A stretch of 64,000 bases of DNA. Origin: Photorhabdus khanii NC19 (GTDB lineage Bacteria > Pseudomonadota > Gammaproteobacteria > Enterobacterales > Enterobacteriaceae). Positions 34,867 through 44,085 of this stretch are shown here, one piece after another. Both the position numbers and the translations under genes were made by a program. The notes beneath the pieces are model-generated. The model was not told the origin of the DNA. It ran no database searches and was given only the letters and a program-made list of their open reading frames with translations. The DNA lies in the NCBI RefSeq assembly GCF_000517265.1, contig NZ_AYSJ01000004.1, positions 1 to 64,000 on the forward strand. Reading direction: 5' to 3'. Every line of letters starts with the position of its first letter. The first letter of the stretch is position 1.

Positions 34867-35691
34867 ATGCAGCAATTAAAATCCATTATCGAAAGTGCTT
34901 TTGAAAATCGCGCAACTATTACTCCAGCGACAGTCAACCGTGAAACACGTGATGCCGTTACTCAGGTCATCAATCTGCTGGATAGTGGAAAACTGCGTGT
35001 TGCAGAGAAAATTGACGGTCAGTGGGTCACTCATCAATGGCTGAAAATGGCGGTACTGCTCTCTTTCCGTATCAATGAAAATCAGGTCATGGATGGTACC
35101 GAAAGCCGTTATTTCGATAAAGTCCCGATGAAATTCGCTGATTACGATCAAGCGAGATTTGAAAAAGAGGGTTTTCGCGTGGTGCCTCCTGCGGCAGCGC
35201 GGCAGGGAGCCTTTATCGCCCGCAACTGTGTGCTGATGCCTTCGTATGTCAACATCGGCGCCTATGTCGATGAAGGAACAATGGTAGATACCTGGGCAAC
35301 TGTTGGCTCCTGTGCCCAAATTGGTAAAAACGTCCATTTATCCGGGGGTGTCGGTATCGGGGGCGTGCTGGAACCATTGCAAGCCAACCCGACCATTATT
35401 GAAGATAACTGCTTTATCGGCGCCCGTTCTGAAATTGTAGAAGGTGTCATTGTCGAAGAAGGTTCTGTGATTTCAATGGGCGTCTACATCGGTCAAAGCA
35501 CCAAAATCTATGATCGTGAAACAGGCGAAATCCATTATGGCCGAGTCCCTGCCGGCTCTGTTGTTGTCTCTGGCAACCTCCCATCGAAAGATGGCAGTTA
35601 CAGCCTATATTGCGCTGTCATTGTAAAAAAAGTGGATGCTAAAACACGGGCAAAAGTGAGCATTAATGAACTCTTAAGAGCGATAGATTAA
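34867..35691 (+). CDS. dapD: 2,3,4,5-tetrahydropyridine-2,6-dicarboxylate N-succinyltransferase
   Basis: Succinylase of the lysine/diaminopimelate pathway. The ATG at 34,867 gives 274 residues, the E. coli length, starting [12 protein letters not shown], with AAGGA upstream; the frame open from 34,834 is not homologous before it. A left-handed beta-helix of hexapeptide repeats spans about 105-235, with the [25 protein letters not shown] signature. It follows glnD after 49 bases and is closed by a strong terminator. Confidence 0.97.
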   Translation: MQQLKSIIESAFENRATITPATVNRETRDAVTQVINLLDSGKLRVAEKIDGQWVTHQWLKMAVLLSFRINENQVMDGTESRYFDKVPMKFADYDQARFEKEGFRVVPPAAARQGAFIARNCVLMPSYVNIGAYVDEGTMVDTWATVGSCAQIGKNVHLSGGVGIGGVLEPLQANPTIIEDNCFIGARSEIVEGVIVEEGSVISMGVYIGQSTKIYDRETGEIHYGRVPAGSVVVSGNLPSKDGSYSLYCAVIVKKVDAKTRAKVSINELLRAID

Positions 35692-35696
35692 ACTTC

Positions 35697-35729
35697 AAAA
35701 TAGCGGATAATAAGTCCGCTATTTTTTTG
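35697..35729 (+). terminator. Terminator after dapD
   Basis: A perfect 11-base stem AAAATAGCGGA/TCCGCTATTTT with a 7-base loop runs straight into a T-run (TTTTTTT). It is a textbook rho-independent terminator, starting six bases after the stop codon. Confidence 0.93.
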
Positions 35730-35900
35730 CTTTTTATCATCATTACCGACCTCAGTCAGTGTTATTAATATAGGTAGTTTGAACGTGGGCACTGTGCATA
35801 ATCCCGAACGTACACCGAGTACATAAGGAGTTTAAGCACGATCCAAATTCAAAATAACGCATTAATAACCTACTGGGAAAAATACCCTTAAGGTGGTGCC

Positions 35901-36287
35901 ATGTACGATAACTTAAAGAGTCTGGGGATCACATATCCCGAAGAGATTGACCGCTACAGTCTGCGTCAGGAAGCTAACAATGACATCCTGAAAATCTATT
36001 TTCGCAAAGATAAAGGAGAATTCTTTGCCAAAAGCGTGAAATTCAAATATCCACGTCAACGCAAAACGGTTGCTTCAGACAATGCAGAGCAAGGATACAA
36101 AGAGATCAACGAAATCAATACTAACCTGCGTTATGTGATTGAAGAGTTGGATCAAATTTGCAAACGTGATCAGGCAGACGTCGATTTGAAACATAAAATC
36201 CTTGATGACCTGCGCCATCTTGAACACGTTGTTGCCAATAAAATTGCCGAAATTGAAGCCGACCTGGAAAAATTAACCCGTAAATAA
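35901..36287 (+). CDS. yaeH: DUF3461 family protein YaeH
   Basis: Conserved 128-residue protein of unknown function, the same length as E. coli YaeH and nearly identical at both ends ([11 protein letters not shown]...; [12 protein letters not shown]). It is soluble and highly charged, with a probable coiled coil at about 70-128. An AAGGTGG ribosome binding site precedes ATG. It lies next to dapD, as in E. coli. It is the last gene of the first syntenic block; the next gene belongs to a distant E. coli region. Confidence 0.93.
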   Translation: MYDNLKSLGITYPEEIDRYSLRQEANNDILKIYFRKDKGEFFAKSVKFKYPRQRKTVASDNAEQGYKEINEINTNLRYVIEELDQICKRDQADVDLKHKILDDLRHLEHVVANKIAEIEADLEKLTRK

Positions 36288-36340
36288 AGCGGTTCATATA
36301 TCACTACACCGCTTATATCCTATCCGGTATAAACGGTGTA
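36287..36340. terminator. Inverted repeats between convergent yaeH and yqcA
   Basis: Two overlapping inverted repeats: AAGCGGT/ACCGCTT (36,287-36,314) and TACACCG/CGGTGTA (36,305-36,340). They share bases, so only one can form at a time; they probably end yaeH and yqcA transcripts respectively. Confidence 0.55.
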
Positions 36341-36346
36341 TTAAGA

Positions 36347-36796
36347 TTATTCAACTAATTCGCCCCACTGTTTGATCCAGGACTGAGCAAAAACTTCCGG
36401 TTCAGCTTCTTCTATTGCATCCACCAGAAGAACCTCACCGATTCTTATTGCTCCCTGCTCGTGTAACAGCTCATCAAAAGTACGACCACCACCACAAAAA
36501 TTCTCGTAACTGCCATCACCCAAAGCAATAACGCCATAGCGTAATTCCGGCTGATAACCTAATTCATCCCGCAAAGCACAATAAAGCGGCTGAATATTAT
36601 CAGGCAAATCCCCTTGTCCAGTCGTTGAAGTGATAACTAAAATTACCTGATTCAGATAGGATTGCCACTGTTCCAACTCCCCCTCTTCAAATACTTCTAT
36701 CTCATGGCCTTGTTGTTCAAGGATTAGCTGTGCTTCTTCTGCAACTGCCAGGGCATTACCGTAAACAGTACCAACAAAAATACCAATCTTCGCCAT
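36347..36796 (-). CDS. yqcA: Flavodoxin YqcA
   Basis: Short-chain flavodoxin of the MioC/YqcA type, a cytoplasmic FMN electron carrier. The 149 residues equal E. coli YqcA. The phosphate-binding loop GTVYGNA is at residues 9-15, and [11 protein letters not shown] and [14 protein letters not shown] supply FMN contacts. In E. coli yqcA lies directly downstream of truC; here about 1.4 kb of inserted DNA separates them. Confidence 0.93.
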   Translation of the reverse strand: MAKIGIFVGTVYGNALAVAEEAQLILEQQGHEIEVFEEGELEQWQSYLNQVILVITSTTGQGDLPDNIQPLYCALRDELGYQPELRYGVIALGDGSYENFCGGGRTFDELLHEQGAIRIGEVLLVDAIEEAEPEVFAQSWIKQWGELVE

Positions 36797-37339
36797 CGCC
36801 TATTATCTCTTTTTAAAGGAATTATTAATTATCCTCGCTGGCAACCACAGAAAATTCAACCCTTTCCAAATCAGGGATAATTACTTTGCCAGCTAAGTCG
36901 TCGCACCAATCAAATGTTGCCACTGTTGGGCTGCCTCTGTCATGTAAACAATATCTCATCAGCACTAATAACTAATGATATATCTGTCAGGCTAATTACG
37001 GACAGATGCACTGATCAATGACTGTAGCTATTCTACATAAAACGGTAACAAGTAATCACCAACATTGCATCTTTAACAATTCCTGCAAAATTAAATATAA
37101 TTCAAATAGATAACTTAAATTTCCTCTAAAAACCGCCATGAAGCAGCAAAATAAAGTGGTATTAAACTAAGTTATTCAGCCAATAATAATTTAATATTAA
37201 CGTTACTTTTTGGAAAAATTTTAGCTGATAATATTTTCATTGGTATTAAAAATTACTTATACTCTATTTCAATGAAAATAATAGTAGAATGAAATTACTA
37301 GAATGGCAGAAGTAAATATGCATAAGGAGGACGATCACC
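36797..37339. other. Gap between yqcA and the membrane-protein pseudogene
   Basis: It holds the truC 3' relic (separate entry) next to yqcA and then about 390 bases of AT-rich DNA with no convincing gene. At its end is a tiny frame ATG...TAA at 37,289-37,315 encoding MKLLEWQK, possibly a leader peptide, and a strong AAGGAGG ahead of the next start. Confidence 0.5.
36840..36945 (-). pseudogene. truC: Decayed 3' end of a second truC copy
   Basis: On the minus strand, immediately upstream of yqcA, the sequence encodes WQHL and, after a one-base shift, DDLAGK-VIIPDLERVEFSV-VASEDN and a stop. That tail matches the C terminus of E. coli TruC (GLLPENERVEFSAPSG...). The DNA also resembles the 3' end of the intact truC at 38,257-38,320 (shared TTCCAAATC, TTGCCAGC, AAATGTTGCCA in the same order). 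The intact truC lacks the ERVEFS tail and ends DLEYESH. So this is the original truC 3' end, left behind when DNA entered here. Confidence 0.78.
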
Positions 37340-38112
37340 ATGTTTAATAATAGGGCTGTCGTGCTTAGTGTGTTATTAAGTGCTGCAAACATCACCGGCT
37401 CATCGGGTCTAATGATCTGGGTAGATACCGTACTTAAAGATGGAAGCATAGTTTTAAATGCTTATATTCCTGTTTTTTCCTATTTATTAGGGCTCTCTCT
37501 GGGATGTATAACAATATCCTTTGTCATCCGAAAAGCGAATACTATTTTTTTCAGAAAGAATCTCTTTGGATTACTCTTATTATTAGCAACTATCAATTGC
37601 ATTCTCTTTTCAGAAGGGGAAACATTTATTCCCGTTTGGTTGGATGCTCTCCATAGAATATTATGGGGAGTAATCAGTGGATTTATTGTCATAACTTGTT
37701 GATTATATGGTTCCCTTGTGCAATTGCGATCATTAAAGTGATGAAACCCGTACCTTTCAGAAAAAAAATTATAGTAGGTAATATCATTCAATTATTTTCT
37801 CTTGGATTCTGTTTACTTGGCATTATTATGGGCTCGGGTATATTCTACTTGTTATTTACGAACCTGGTATTTTTAGCTAATACACTGATGCAACCCGTTT
37901 TTTTCTCTTACCTGGGTTTATATTCTAAAGATTCTCTTTATACCTTGGGTATGCAATCAGGCGTTTATGTATTTATTACTATGATTATTCTTTTTTATAC
38001 TATTTATTTAGGTGCTGAAATTGAAGAAATAGTTACTGGATTCACAATATTATTAATTTCCTCAGTAGGAACATCAACTGTTTTTCATTCAATAATTAAC
38101 TCTAAAAAATAA
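37340..38112 (+). pseudogene. Membrane protein gene broken by a frameshift
   Basis: Two hydrophobic frames, 37,340-37,702 (120 residues) and 37,663-38,112 (149 residues), overlap in different phases. The first has a strong AAGGAGG; the second has no ribosome binding site and begins in mid-membrane segment. Joining them near 37,690 (GVISGFIVI then HNLLIIWFPCAIAII) gives one protein of about 257 residues with eight or nine membrane segments, transporter-like. I do not recognise the family. Base composition is more AT-rich than the flanks. It lies inside the insertion between yqcA and truC. Confidence 0.6.
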
Positions 38113-38243
38113 TGACATTAACCAGAGCAAACCAATAATATCATATATTAAAAATTTCCATTTATAATATTTTATTTATTCTTGCCTTTGTCTCTTAATT
38201 ACCTCAATCAAGAGACAAGGCAAACAGGTATTCTTTCTTCGTC

Positions 38244-38990
38244 CTAATGACTTTCATATTCCAAATCGGGAACAATGCCTTGCCAGCCAAATTGTTGCAT
38301 CAAATGTTGCCATGACGCATCCCATTTTGCCGTAAGAGATAGCTTCTCACCGGTCACAGGGTGATCCAATTCAAGCAAACTGGCATGCAGCATCAACCGG
38401 CTGGTTTGATAATGAACGGCAATCCCTCTGTTCTGCCGTAAATCACCATGTGTCGTATCACCAATAATTGGATGACGAATATGTGCCATATGCCGTCTTA
38501 ATTGATGTTTTCGGCCTGTTTTCGGTGTCAATTCCAGCAGACTAAAGCGTGATGTAGGATAACGTCCAATCTCTACCGGACATTCTACTTTCGCCAATGG
38601 TCGGTAATAAGTCACACTGGGTTGCGCCTCTTTATCACTGTCTGCAAATTTATCGGCAATTTTATCCAACTCTTCAACCAGAGCATAATCGATAATATCG
38701 GGTTCCAGCACATAGCCACGCACGACAGCATGATAAGTTTTTTGCAACTGATGATATTCAAACTGTTGGGAAAGCTGACGAGCAACATCACTGGAAAGCG
38801 CCATTAACAATACGCCTGATGTCGGCCTGTCCAGACGGTGTACAGGGAAAACATGCTGACCAATCTGATCACGCAATGTCTGCATAACAAAGCGTGTTTC
38901 GTGGCGCGCCAACCAGCTACGATGAACTAACCAACCAGCCGGTTTATTAACCGCCACAATATACTCATCTTGATATAACACTTCCAACAT
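38244..38990 (-). CDS. truC: tRNA pseudouridine(65) synthase
   Basis: RluA-family enzyme making pseudouridine at position 65 of tRNA-Ile1 and tRNA-Asp. The frame reaches 39,146, but ATG at 38,990 (MLEVLYQDEYIVAVNKPAGWLVHRSW) is the homologous start, one base after the yqcC stop. It has the catalytic aspartate in VHRLDRPTSGVLL and the KTGRKHQLRRHMAHI motif. At 248 residues it is about 12 shorter than E. coli because the tail ends DLEYESH instead of continuing ERVEFS; the missing tail sits as a relic beside yqcA. Confidence 0.94.
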   Translation of the reverse strand: MLEVLYQDEYIVAVNKPAGWLVHRSWLARHETRFVMQTLRDQIGQHVFPVHRLDRPTSGVLLMALSSDVARQLSQQFEYHQLQKTYHAVVRGYVLEPDIIDYALVEELDKIADKFADSDKEAQPSVTYYRPLAKVECPVEIGRYPTSRFSLLELTPKTGRKHQLRRHMAHIRHPIIGDTTHGDLRQNRGIAVHYQTSRLMLHASLLELDHPVTGEKLSLTAKWDASWQHLMQQFGWQGIVPDLEYESH

Positions 38991-38991
38991 A

Positions 38992-39324
38992 TCAGGAATC
39001 ACCCTGAATAAATAAGCGATCCAATGCACGAAGATGTTCAAGCAGTTGCTGATAACGCCCGGTAGCCTCTTCTTTATAAGACTCTTCAAAATAAGGAGCG
39101 ATAGAGAATGCCGTGGGTAATTCTGTGCCCTGTTCCAGCAACGCATACATTTGCGGAATTAATACCCACTGCAACCACTCTTCGGCCAGCATCGTATCAA
39201 TTGAAAATGGTTCAACACTTTCGAAAGCTTCTGGTTTAGGCGGGTGATTCTGCCATAGGTCAATTTCCCTCATGGCGTGTTCAATTAGTTGTAATTTATG
39301 CAGAATTTGTTTTTCAATACTCAT
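38992..39324 (-). CDS. yqcC: YqcC family protein (DUF446)
   Basis: Conserved 110-residue protein of unknown function, one residue longer than E. coli YqcC, with the family pattern WPxx-like LWQNHPPKPEAFES and FCMDTM-like FSIDTMLAEEWLQWVLIPQM. It is soluble and probably all-helical. It precedes truC with a one-base gap, so the two are likely co-translated. The CsrB RNA lies just upstream. Confidence 0.92.
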   Translation of the reverse strand: MSIEKQILHKLQLIEHAMREIDLWQNHPPKPEAFESVEPFSIDTMLAEEWLQWVLIPQMYALLEQGTELPTAFSIAPYFEESYKEEATGRYQQLLEHLRALDRLFIQGDS

Positions 39325-39417
39325 GTTTTCAGCCTGATAAATATTTATTCAAAGCTACCAAGTTCATAAGAATATCATTGATAACCCTTAAGCTGAAAAT
39401 TTGCTTATTCCATCAAT

Positions 39418-39650
39418 CAAATAAAGAGAAGGGAGCGAACCAGCGCTCCCTTTAAATTGTGCTGTTATAGCAGTCCGGCTAATAGTTTGCTCCCTGCTCA
39501 TTCCCTGACAGATTATCCTTAATTGGTTATCCCTTACCCATCATTTTTATTTATATTGCATACAATCCTGTTATGCATTGCATCAGTCATCCTGACCATC
39601 ATCACCCTATTTGTCCTTGAGAAGTTATGCGCAATGATTCCTTTCCTGCG
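39418..39650 (-). ncRNA. csrB: CsrB regulatory RNA
   Basis: Sponge RNA that binds many copies of CsrA and frees its mRNA targets. It sits between syd and yqcC on the same strand, as in E. coli. About 11 GGA motifs occur in 235 bases, several in hairpin loops (for example GTCA-GGA-TGAC). GAGCAGGGAGCAA near the end matches E. coli CsrB. The 3' end is a terminator GGGAGCGCTGGTTCGCTCCC, then TTCTCTTTATTT. A promoter TTGTTT, 17 bases, CATTCT (39,657-39,685) puts the 5' end near 39,650. It is shorter than E. coli CsrB (about 369). The 5' end is inferred. Confidence 0.88.
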
Positions 39651-39800
39651 AGGGACAGAATGAATTAATTCGCTGTATGAAACAAGCCATACAAATGGAA
39701 CCGATAAGTCAGTAAAGCAAATGAAATCTGTAATTATTTATAGGCTATTGAAATAACATAAAAATAATAAACCGATGTGAAGCTCACCAAAGTAAACAAT

Positions 39801-39836
39801 GACATCTCTTACATAAAGTGTAAGAGATGTCTCACA
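39801..39836 (-). promoter_or_regulatory. UvrY/SirA-type box upstream of csrB inside a perfect inverted repeat
   Basis: On the minus strand TGTGAGACATCTCTTACA (39,819-39,836) matches the GacA-family site TGTAAG-N6-CTTACA with one change and closely resembles the 18-base UvrY site upstream of E. coli csrB. It lies about 180 bases before the inferred csrB start. Part of it is also one arm of a perfect 13-base inverted repeat (39,801-39,831, loop TAAAG) directly after the syd stop, which could act as the syd terminator. Confidence 0.75.
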
Positions 39837-39859
39837 AATTCAGAGTTAAAAATCCGGGC

Positions 39860-40411
39860 CTAAAGAGTGAAGACGGGCTCAATTGCGCCAAGAAACTCAA
39901 TTAAGTCAGTAGATAGGCGAGTTCGTTTGTTACTGCCAAACTGTTCCAGAATCACTTCACCGGTCAAATTACATAGAGAAATGATACTCATATCCGAATC
40001 CATAGTAGCGATAAATGCCGTTGGCGATAGTTTCAGCCGCTTTTGCGTCACCAGATGCCCTATCAGGTTCTCCTGTAAACGGATAAAATCATCCTCACTC
40101 CAGACCTGAATCAAACTAACCTGCTGACTTTCAAACATTACCGTCATATCACCGGCTAATTGCGATGTATAGAAATCATGAATTGCTGGCTGTAATTGGA
40201 TATCCAGTGCAACTTCAACTCTATTCAGCTTATCTTCTGAAAGAAAAGGCTGAGGAAGCCAGTAAACCATGTCATTACCAGTACGGGTAATACAAGGTGA
40301 TGGCACACCATAAAGTTCTCTGCTGGCAGGTGAGGCTCCGGTTTCCTTTTGCCACAAATCCACATAACGACGGGTAAAATCAGCCAACGCCTCTGTAACA
40401 TTAGAAATCAT
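39860..40411 (-). CDS. syd: SecY-interacting protein Syd
   Basis: Peripheral cytoplasmic protein that binds SecY and quality-checks the translocon. The 183 residues (E. coli 181) share [24 protein letters not shown]-like [10 protein letters not shown] and [18 protein letters not shown]. It is divergent from queF and upstream of csrB, as in E. coli. Confidence 0.95.
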   Translation of the reverse strand: MISNVTEALADFTRRYVDLWQKETGASPASRELYGVPSPCITRTGNDMVYWLPQPFLSEDKLNRVEVALDIQLQPAIHDFYTSQLAGDMTVMFESQQVSLIQVWSEDDFIRLQENLIGHLVTQKRLKLSPTAFIATMDSDMSIISLCNLTGEVILEQFGSNKRTRLSTDLIEFLGAIEPVFTL

Positions 40412-40936
40412 ATTATTTTCAACCAGTCACTGTTAGGGTGTACTTAATGTTATTGTAAACCAAATATTCTGACTGCTTCCCTGCCTAAAGGCTATAGTAT
40501 TCTCCACCAAACTAGTTACGGCATGGGTATCATGCTGCACTATAAGCGCCTTCTGGGGTATGGCTAATCAGGACACCTGACAACGCCCCGATAAATTTGG
40601 CTGTCTGGGTTTTGGCTTCATTACCCGTCAGCGCTTCCTGAAGTTTATTAAAAGGATGGAAATACTCTTTTTTAAAACAATAAAAATTCTTTTGATTTTT
40701 TAATGGTATGACATCCCCAATCCAGCAGATGTGTGGCATTCTGCTTATGTATTTGGGGATGTTTTTAAATGGGTTGGTCAGTATTCTGAAAGCCCTATCG
40801 GGCTTTTCACCTAAAAACAGAGGTTCCCCAAGGCTGATTAATAAAACAGGCCAACAAATAAAATTCTGACAAACACCATAACTTGCTACACTTGAACGAT
40901 GACTACTATTACTACGATCAAATTTTAAGGAATAAC
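40412..40936. other. syd-queF intergenic region with structured sequence
   Basis: There is no recognised gene. A minus-strand frame (40,530-40,739, 69 residues ending SHTPEGAYSAA) looks like the end of an unknown protein and has no good ribosome binding site; I treat it as a possible fragment. It overlaps a two-stage hairpin ACATCCCCAA/TTGGGGATGT (40,711-40,762) with an inner AGCAGA/TCTGCT stem and a T-run on the plus side. A second hairpin AAAGCCC/GGGCTTT lies at 40,789-40,806. This is unusually structured for a promoter gap. Confidence 0.4.
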
Positions 40937-41785
40937 ATGTCGTTATATCAGGATCACCAAGCTCTTGAGCAACTTACATTGGGTAAAACCACTTTCTATC
41001 GTGACCAATATGATGCCAGCTTATTGCAAGCAGTACCCCGCAGTATGAACCGTGAGCCGCTGAAAATTTTCTCTGATAATTTACCGTTTCACGGTGCTGA
41101 TATCTGGACATTATATGAACTGTCATGGCTGAATAGCCGTGGCCTGCCGCAAGTTGCGGTCGGGCATGTCAGCTTAAATGCAACGAGTAAAAACCTGATT
41201 GAATCTAAAAGTTTTAAACTCTATCTGAATAGCTTTAACCAGACCCGCTTTGAAAACTGGCAAATTGTCGAAGAAACACTACAGCGCGATCTGGCCGCTT
41301 GTGCTGAAGGTCATGTGGAAGTAATACTTCATCATTTGGATCATTTCAGTAACCAACCCATCTCCGCTTTTACCGGTGAATGTATTGACGATCAGGAGAT
41401 TGAAGTGACTGAATATAATTTCAATCGTGATTATCTGCAAGGTGCAGCACAAGGCCCACTGGTGGAAGAAGTTTTGGTTAGCCATCTGCTGAAATCCAAC
41501 TGTCTGATTACCCATCAACCTGATTGGGGGTCTATCCAAATTCGCTACAAAGGACCCAAAATCAATCGGGAAGCATTGTTACGTTACCTAATATCATTCC
41601 GGCATCATAATGAATTTCACGAGCAATGTGTTGAACGAGTTTTCAATGATTTACAACAGTTATGTGTTCCAGAAAAGCTCTCAGTCTATGCGCGTTATAC
41701 CCGACGCGGAGGATTAGATATCAATCCGTGGCGCACAAATAATGAAGACTTTGTTCCAACAACAGGCAGACTGGCACGTCAATAA
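40937..41785 (+). CDS. queF: NADPH-dependent 7-cyano-7-deazaguanine reductase
   Basis: Reduces preQ0 to preQ1 in queuosine synthesis (tunnelling-fold, long YqcD type). The ATG at 40,937 with AAGGA upstream gives 282 residues, the E. coli length; the frame open from 40,883 has an unrelated head. Catalytic Cys189 lies in [16 protein letters not shown], and the NADPH motif [12 protein letters not shown] is present. No preQ1 riboswitch is evident upstream. Confidence 0.96.
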   Translation: MSLYQDHQALEQLTLGKTTFYRDQYDASLLQAVPRSMNREPLKIFSDNLPFHGADIWTLYELSWLNSRGLPQVAVGHVSLNATSKNLIESKSFKLYLNSFNQTRFENWQIVEETLQRDLAACAEGHVEVILHHLDHFSNQPISAFTGECIDDQEIEVTEYNFNRDYLQGAAQGPLVEEVLVSHLLKSNCLITHQPDWGSIQIRYKGPKINREALLRYLISFRHHNEFHEQCVERVFNDLQQLCVPEKLSVYARYTRRGGLDINPWRTNNEDFVPTTGRLARQ

Positions 41786-41894
41786 ATCACTTTTCTGAGT
41801 GCCGTTTGTACAAAATAAGCTGAAATAGGCAATGTAATAGATTCAGTTTAGTGATATTGATGTGTAACCCATACACGGTATAAAGGAGTCATTC

Positions 41895-43262
41895 TTGATT
41901 ACACATATCAACCCACTCGGCTCAATGGATTTATTATCCCAACTTGAAGTAGATATGCTAAAGAGTACCGCAAAAAGTGATCTGTATCGCCTGTTCCGTA
42001 ACTGCTCACTGGCTGTACTCAATTCAGGTAGCCAAACCGATAATAGTAAAGAGCTGCTCTCTAAATACACAGATTTTGAAATTAACGTATTGCGCCGTGA
42101 GCGCGGGGTAAAACTGGAACTGGTGAACCCACCAGAAGATGCATTTGTTGATGGGAAAATTATCCATTCACTACAAGCTAATTTATTCGCAGTACTTCGA
42201 GATATCCTGTTTGTTCATACTCAGATTACCGATTCAGAACAACAGCATTATCTCGATCTGGAAAATAGTGCACATATCACCAATAGAGTATTCTCTATTC
42301 TGCGTAACGCCAGAGCACTACATACCGACGAAGATCCCAATATGATCGTCTGTTGGGGCGGCCATTCAATTAGTAAGCTAGAGTATCAATATGGCCGTAA
42401 AGTCGGTAATCAGCTTGGGTTACGTGGGCTCAATATCTGTACCGGCTGCGGCCCTGGCGCAATGGAAGCACCGATGAAAGGCGCGGCGGTAGGACATGCC
42501 CAACAGAATTACAAAAATAGCCGTTTTATCGGTATCACTGAACCCTCCATCATTGCAGCCGAACCCCCTAACCCACTCGTGAACGAACTGGTTATCATGC
42601 CAGACATAGAAAAACGTCTGGAAGCTTTCGTTCGCATTGCTCACGGCATCATTATTTTCCCAGGCGGTGTCGGCACAGCAGAAGAATTACTCTATCTGCT
42701 CGGCATTCTGATGAACCCGGAAAACCAGGGGCAAGTGCTGCCATTGATTCTTACCGGCCCGAAGGAGAGTGCAGACTATTTCCAGGTCATGGATGAATTT
42801 ATTATTCACACATTAGGAAAAGAGGCACGACGCTACTATCACATTATTATTGATAATGCGCCGGAAGTTGCCCAAGTAATGAAAAAAGCGATGCCATTAG
42901 TGAGAGATAACCGACACAGTACCGGTGATGCATACAGCTTTAATTGGTCAATGAAGATCAACCATGATCTTCAACAACCATTCGAGCCAGCGCATGAAAA
43001 CATGGTTAATCTCAATCTCTATCCCGATCAGTCGCCGGAAAAACTGGCGGCATCGCTACGCCGTGCTTTCTCTGGGATTGTTGCAGGTAACGTGAAAGAG
43101 ATTGGTATTCAAACGATTGAAAAACATGGCCCATTCAAAATCCACGGTGATACTGAAATAATGCGCCATATGGATAATCTGTTGAAAAACTTTGTAGGGC
43201 AACACCGAATGAAACTACCGGGTGGCACAGCCTACGAGCCATGCTACGAAATTATCAGTTAA
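41895..43262 (+). CDS. ppnN: Pyrimidine/purine nucleotide 5'-monophosphate nucleosidase
   Basis: Cleaves nucleotide monophosphates to base and ribose 5-phosphate; the E. coli enzyme (YgdH) binds (p)ppGpp. The central Rossmann-like LOG fold has [18 protein letters not shown] and the [15 protein letters not shown] motif. The 455 residues are one more than E. coli. The start is TTG with AAGGAG six bases upstream ([12 protein letters not shown]), matching the homologue's N terminus. Confidence 0.96.
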   Translation: MITHINPLGSMDLLSQLEVDMLKSTAKSDLYRLFRNCSLAVLNSGSQTDNSKELLSKYTDFEINVLRRERGVKLELVNPPEDAFVDGKIIHSLQANLFAVLRDILFVHTQITDSEQQHYLDLENSAHITNRVFSILRNARALHTDEDPNMIVCWGGHSISKLEYQYGRKVGNQLGLRGLNICTGCGPGAMEAPMKGAAVGHAQQNYKNSRFIGITEPSIIAAEPPNPLVNELVIMPDIEKRLEAFVRIAHGIIIFPGGVGTAEELLYLLGILMNPENQGQVLPLILTGPKESADYFQVMDEFIIHTLGKEARRYYHIIIDNAPEVAQVMKKAMPLVRDNRHSTGDAYSFNWSMKINHDLQQPFEPAHENMVNLNLYPDQSPEKLAASLRRAFSGIVAGNVKEIGIQTIEKHGPFKIHGDTEIMRHMDNLLKNFVGQHRMKLPGGTAYEPCYEIIS

Positions 43263-43317
43263 AATGACCCAAGAAAAAGACGTCTGCTCCACGGATGGAG
43301 CATAACTCGGCTAAATA

Positions 43318-44085
43318 GTGACCCATATGATACACCTTCTGATTGTTGACGCTCTTAACCTTATCCGCCGTATTCACGCTGTGCAGGGTAGCCCATGCAT
43401 TCCCGCTTGTGAACATGCGTTAAGGCAGTTGATCCAACATACCCATCCCACACATGCGGTTGCCGTATTCGATGAAGAAGATCGTAGTAATAGCTGGCGC
43501 CACCAAATATTGCCTGACTACAAAGCTGGCCGTTCACCAATGCCTGATGATTTGAAACAAGAAATGCCACAGATCAGAGCGTCATTTGAGCAACAAGGGG
43601 TTGCCTGCTGGCATGCCCAAGGGCATGAAGCCGATGATCTGGCAGCAACGCTGTCAGTAAAAATCGCTTCCTCTGGTCACAATGTGACAATTGTTTCTAC
43701 CGATAAAGGTTATTGCCAGTTACTTTCACCGAATATCCGTATCCGGGACTACTTCCAGAAACGCTGGCTGGATATGCCATTTGTTCAACGAGAATTTGGC
43801 GTTTTACCGGAGCAATTGCCTGATTACTGGGGCCTGGCGGGTATCAGCAGCAGTAAGATCCCCGGGATCCAGGGAATTGGCCCTAAAACCGCAGCCACTT
43901 TATTGCAACAGGCCGGTACATTGGATAACCTTTTCCAGAATCTCGATCAACAGCCCGATAAATGGCGCAACAAACTGGAATCAAATAAAGCAATCGCGTT
44001 TATCAGCCGGGAAGTTGCGTCATTACGTACCGATCTGGCTTTAACCGGCAATCTGCAACAACTCCGGCTGACAACTGCAAACTAG
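43318..44085 (+). CDS. xni: Flap endonuclease Xni
   Basis: PIN/FEN-type nuclease related to the 5' nuclease domain of DNA polymerase I (also YgdG, ExoIX). It has [12 protein letters not shown], the acidic cluster [12 protein letters not shown] and [10 protein letters not shown], and a helix-hairpin-helix [12 protein letters not shown]. The GTG start gives 255 residues; ATG at 43,327 ([11 protein letters not shown], 252 residues) fits the E. coli start (251) as well, and neither has a clear ribosome binding site. Its TAG stop shares the palindrome CTAG with the stop of convergent prtD. Confidence 0.93.
   Translation: MTHMIHLLIVDALNLIRRIHAVQGSPCIPACEHALRQLIQHTHPTHAVAVFDEEDRSNSWRHQILPDYKAGRSPMPDDLKQEMPQIRASFEQQGVACWHAQGHEADDLAATLSVKIASSGHNVTIVSTDKGYCQLLSPNIRIRDYFQKRWLDMPFVQREFGVLPEQLPDYWGLAGISSSKIPGIQGIGPKTAATLLQQAGTLDNLFQNLDQQPDKWRNKLESNKAIAFISREVASLRTDLALTGNLQQLRLTTAN

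Noticed and set aside
37660..37705. Programmed ribosomal frameshift in the membrane protein
   Set aside because: No slippery heptamer such as A-AAA-AAG and no clear stimulatory structure at the overlap; a decay frameshift is simpler.
40809..40936. preQ1 riboswitch ahead of queF
   Set aside because: No preQ1-I-like C-rich loop with an A-rich tail was found close to the ribosome binding site; the hairpins present lie further upstream and look like terminators.
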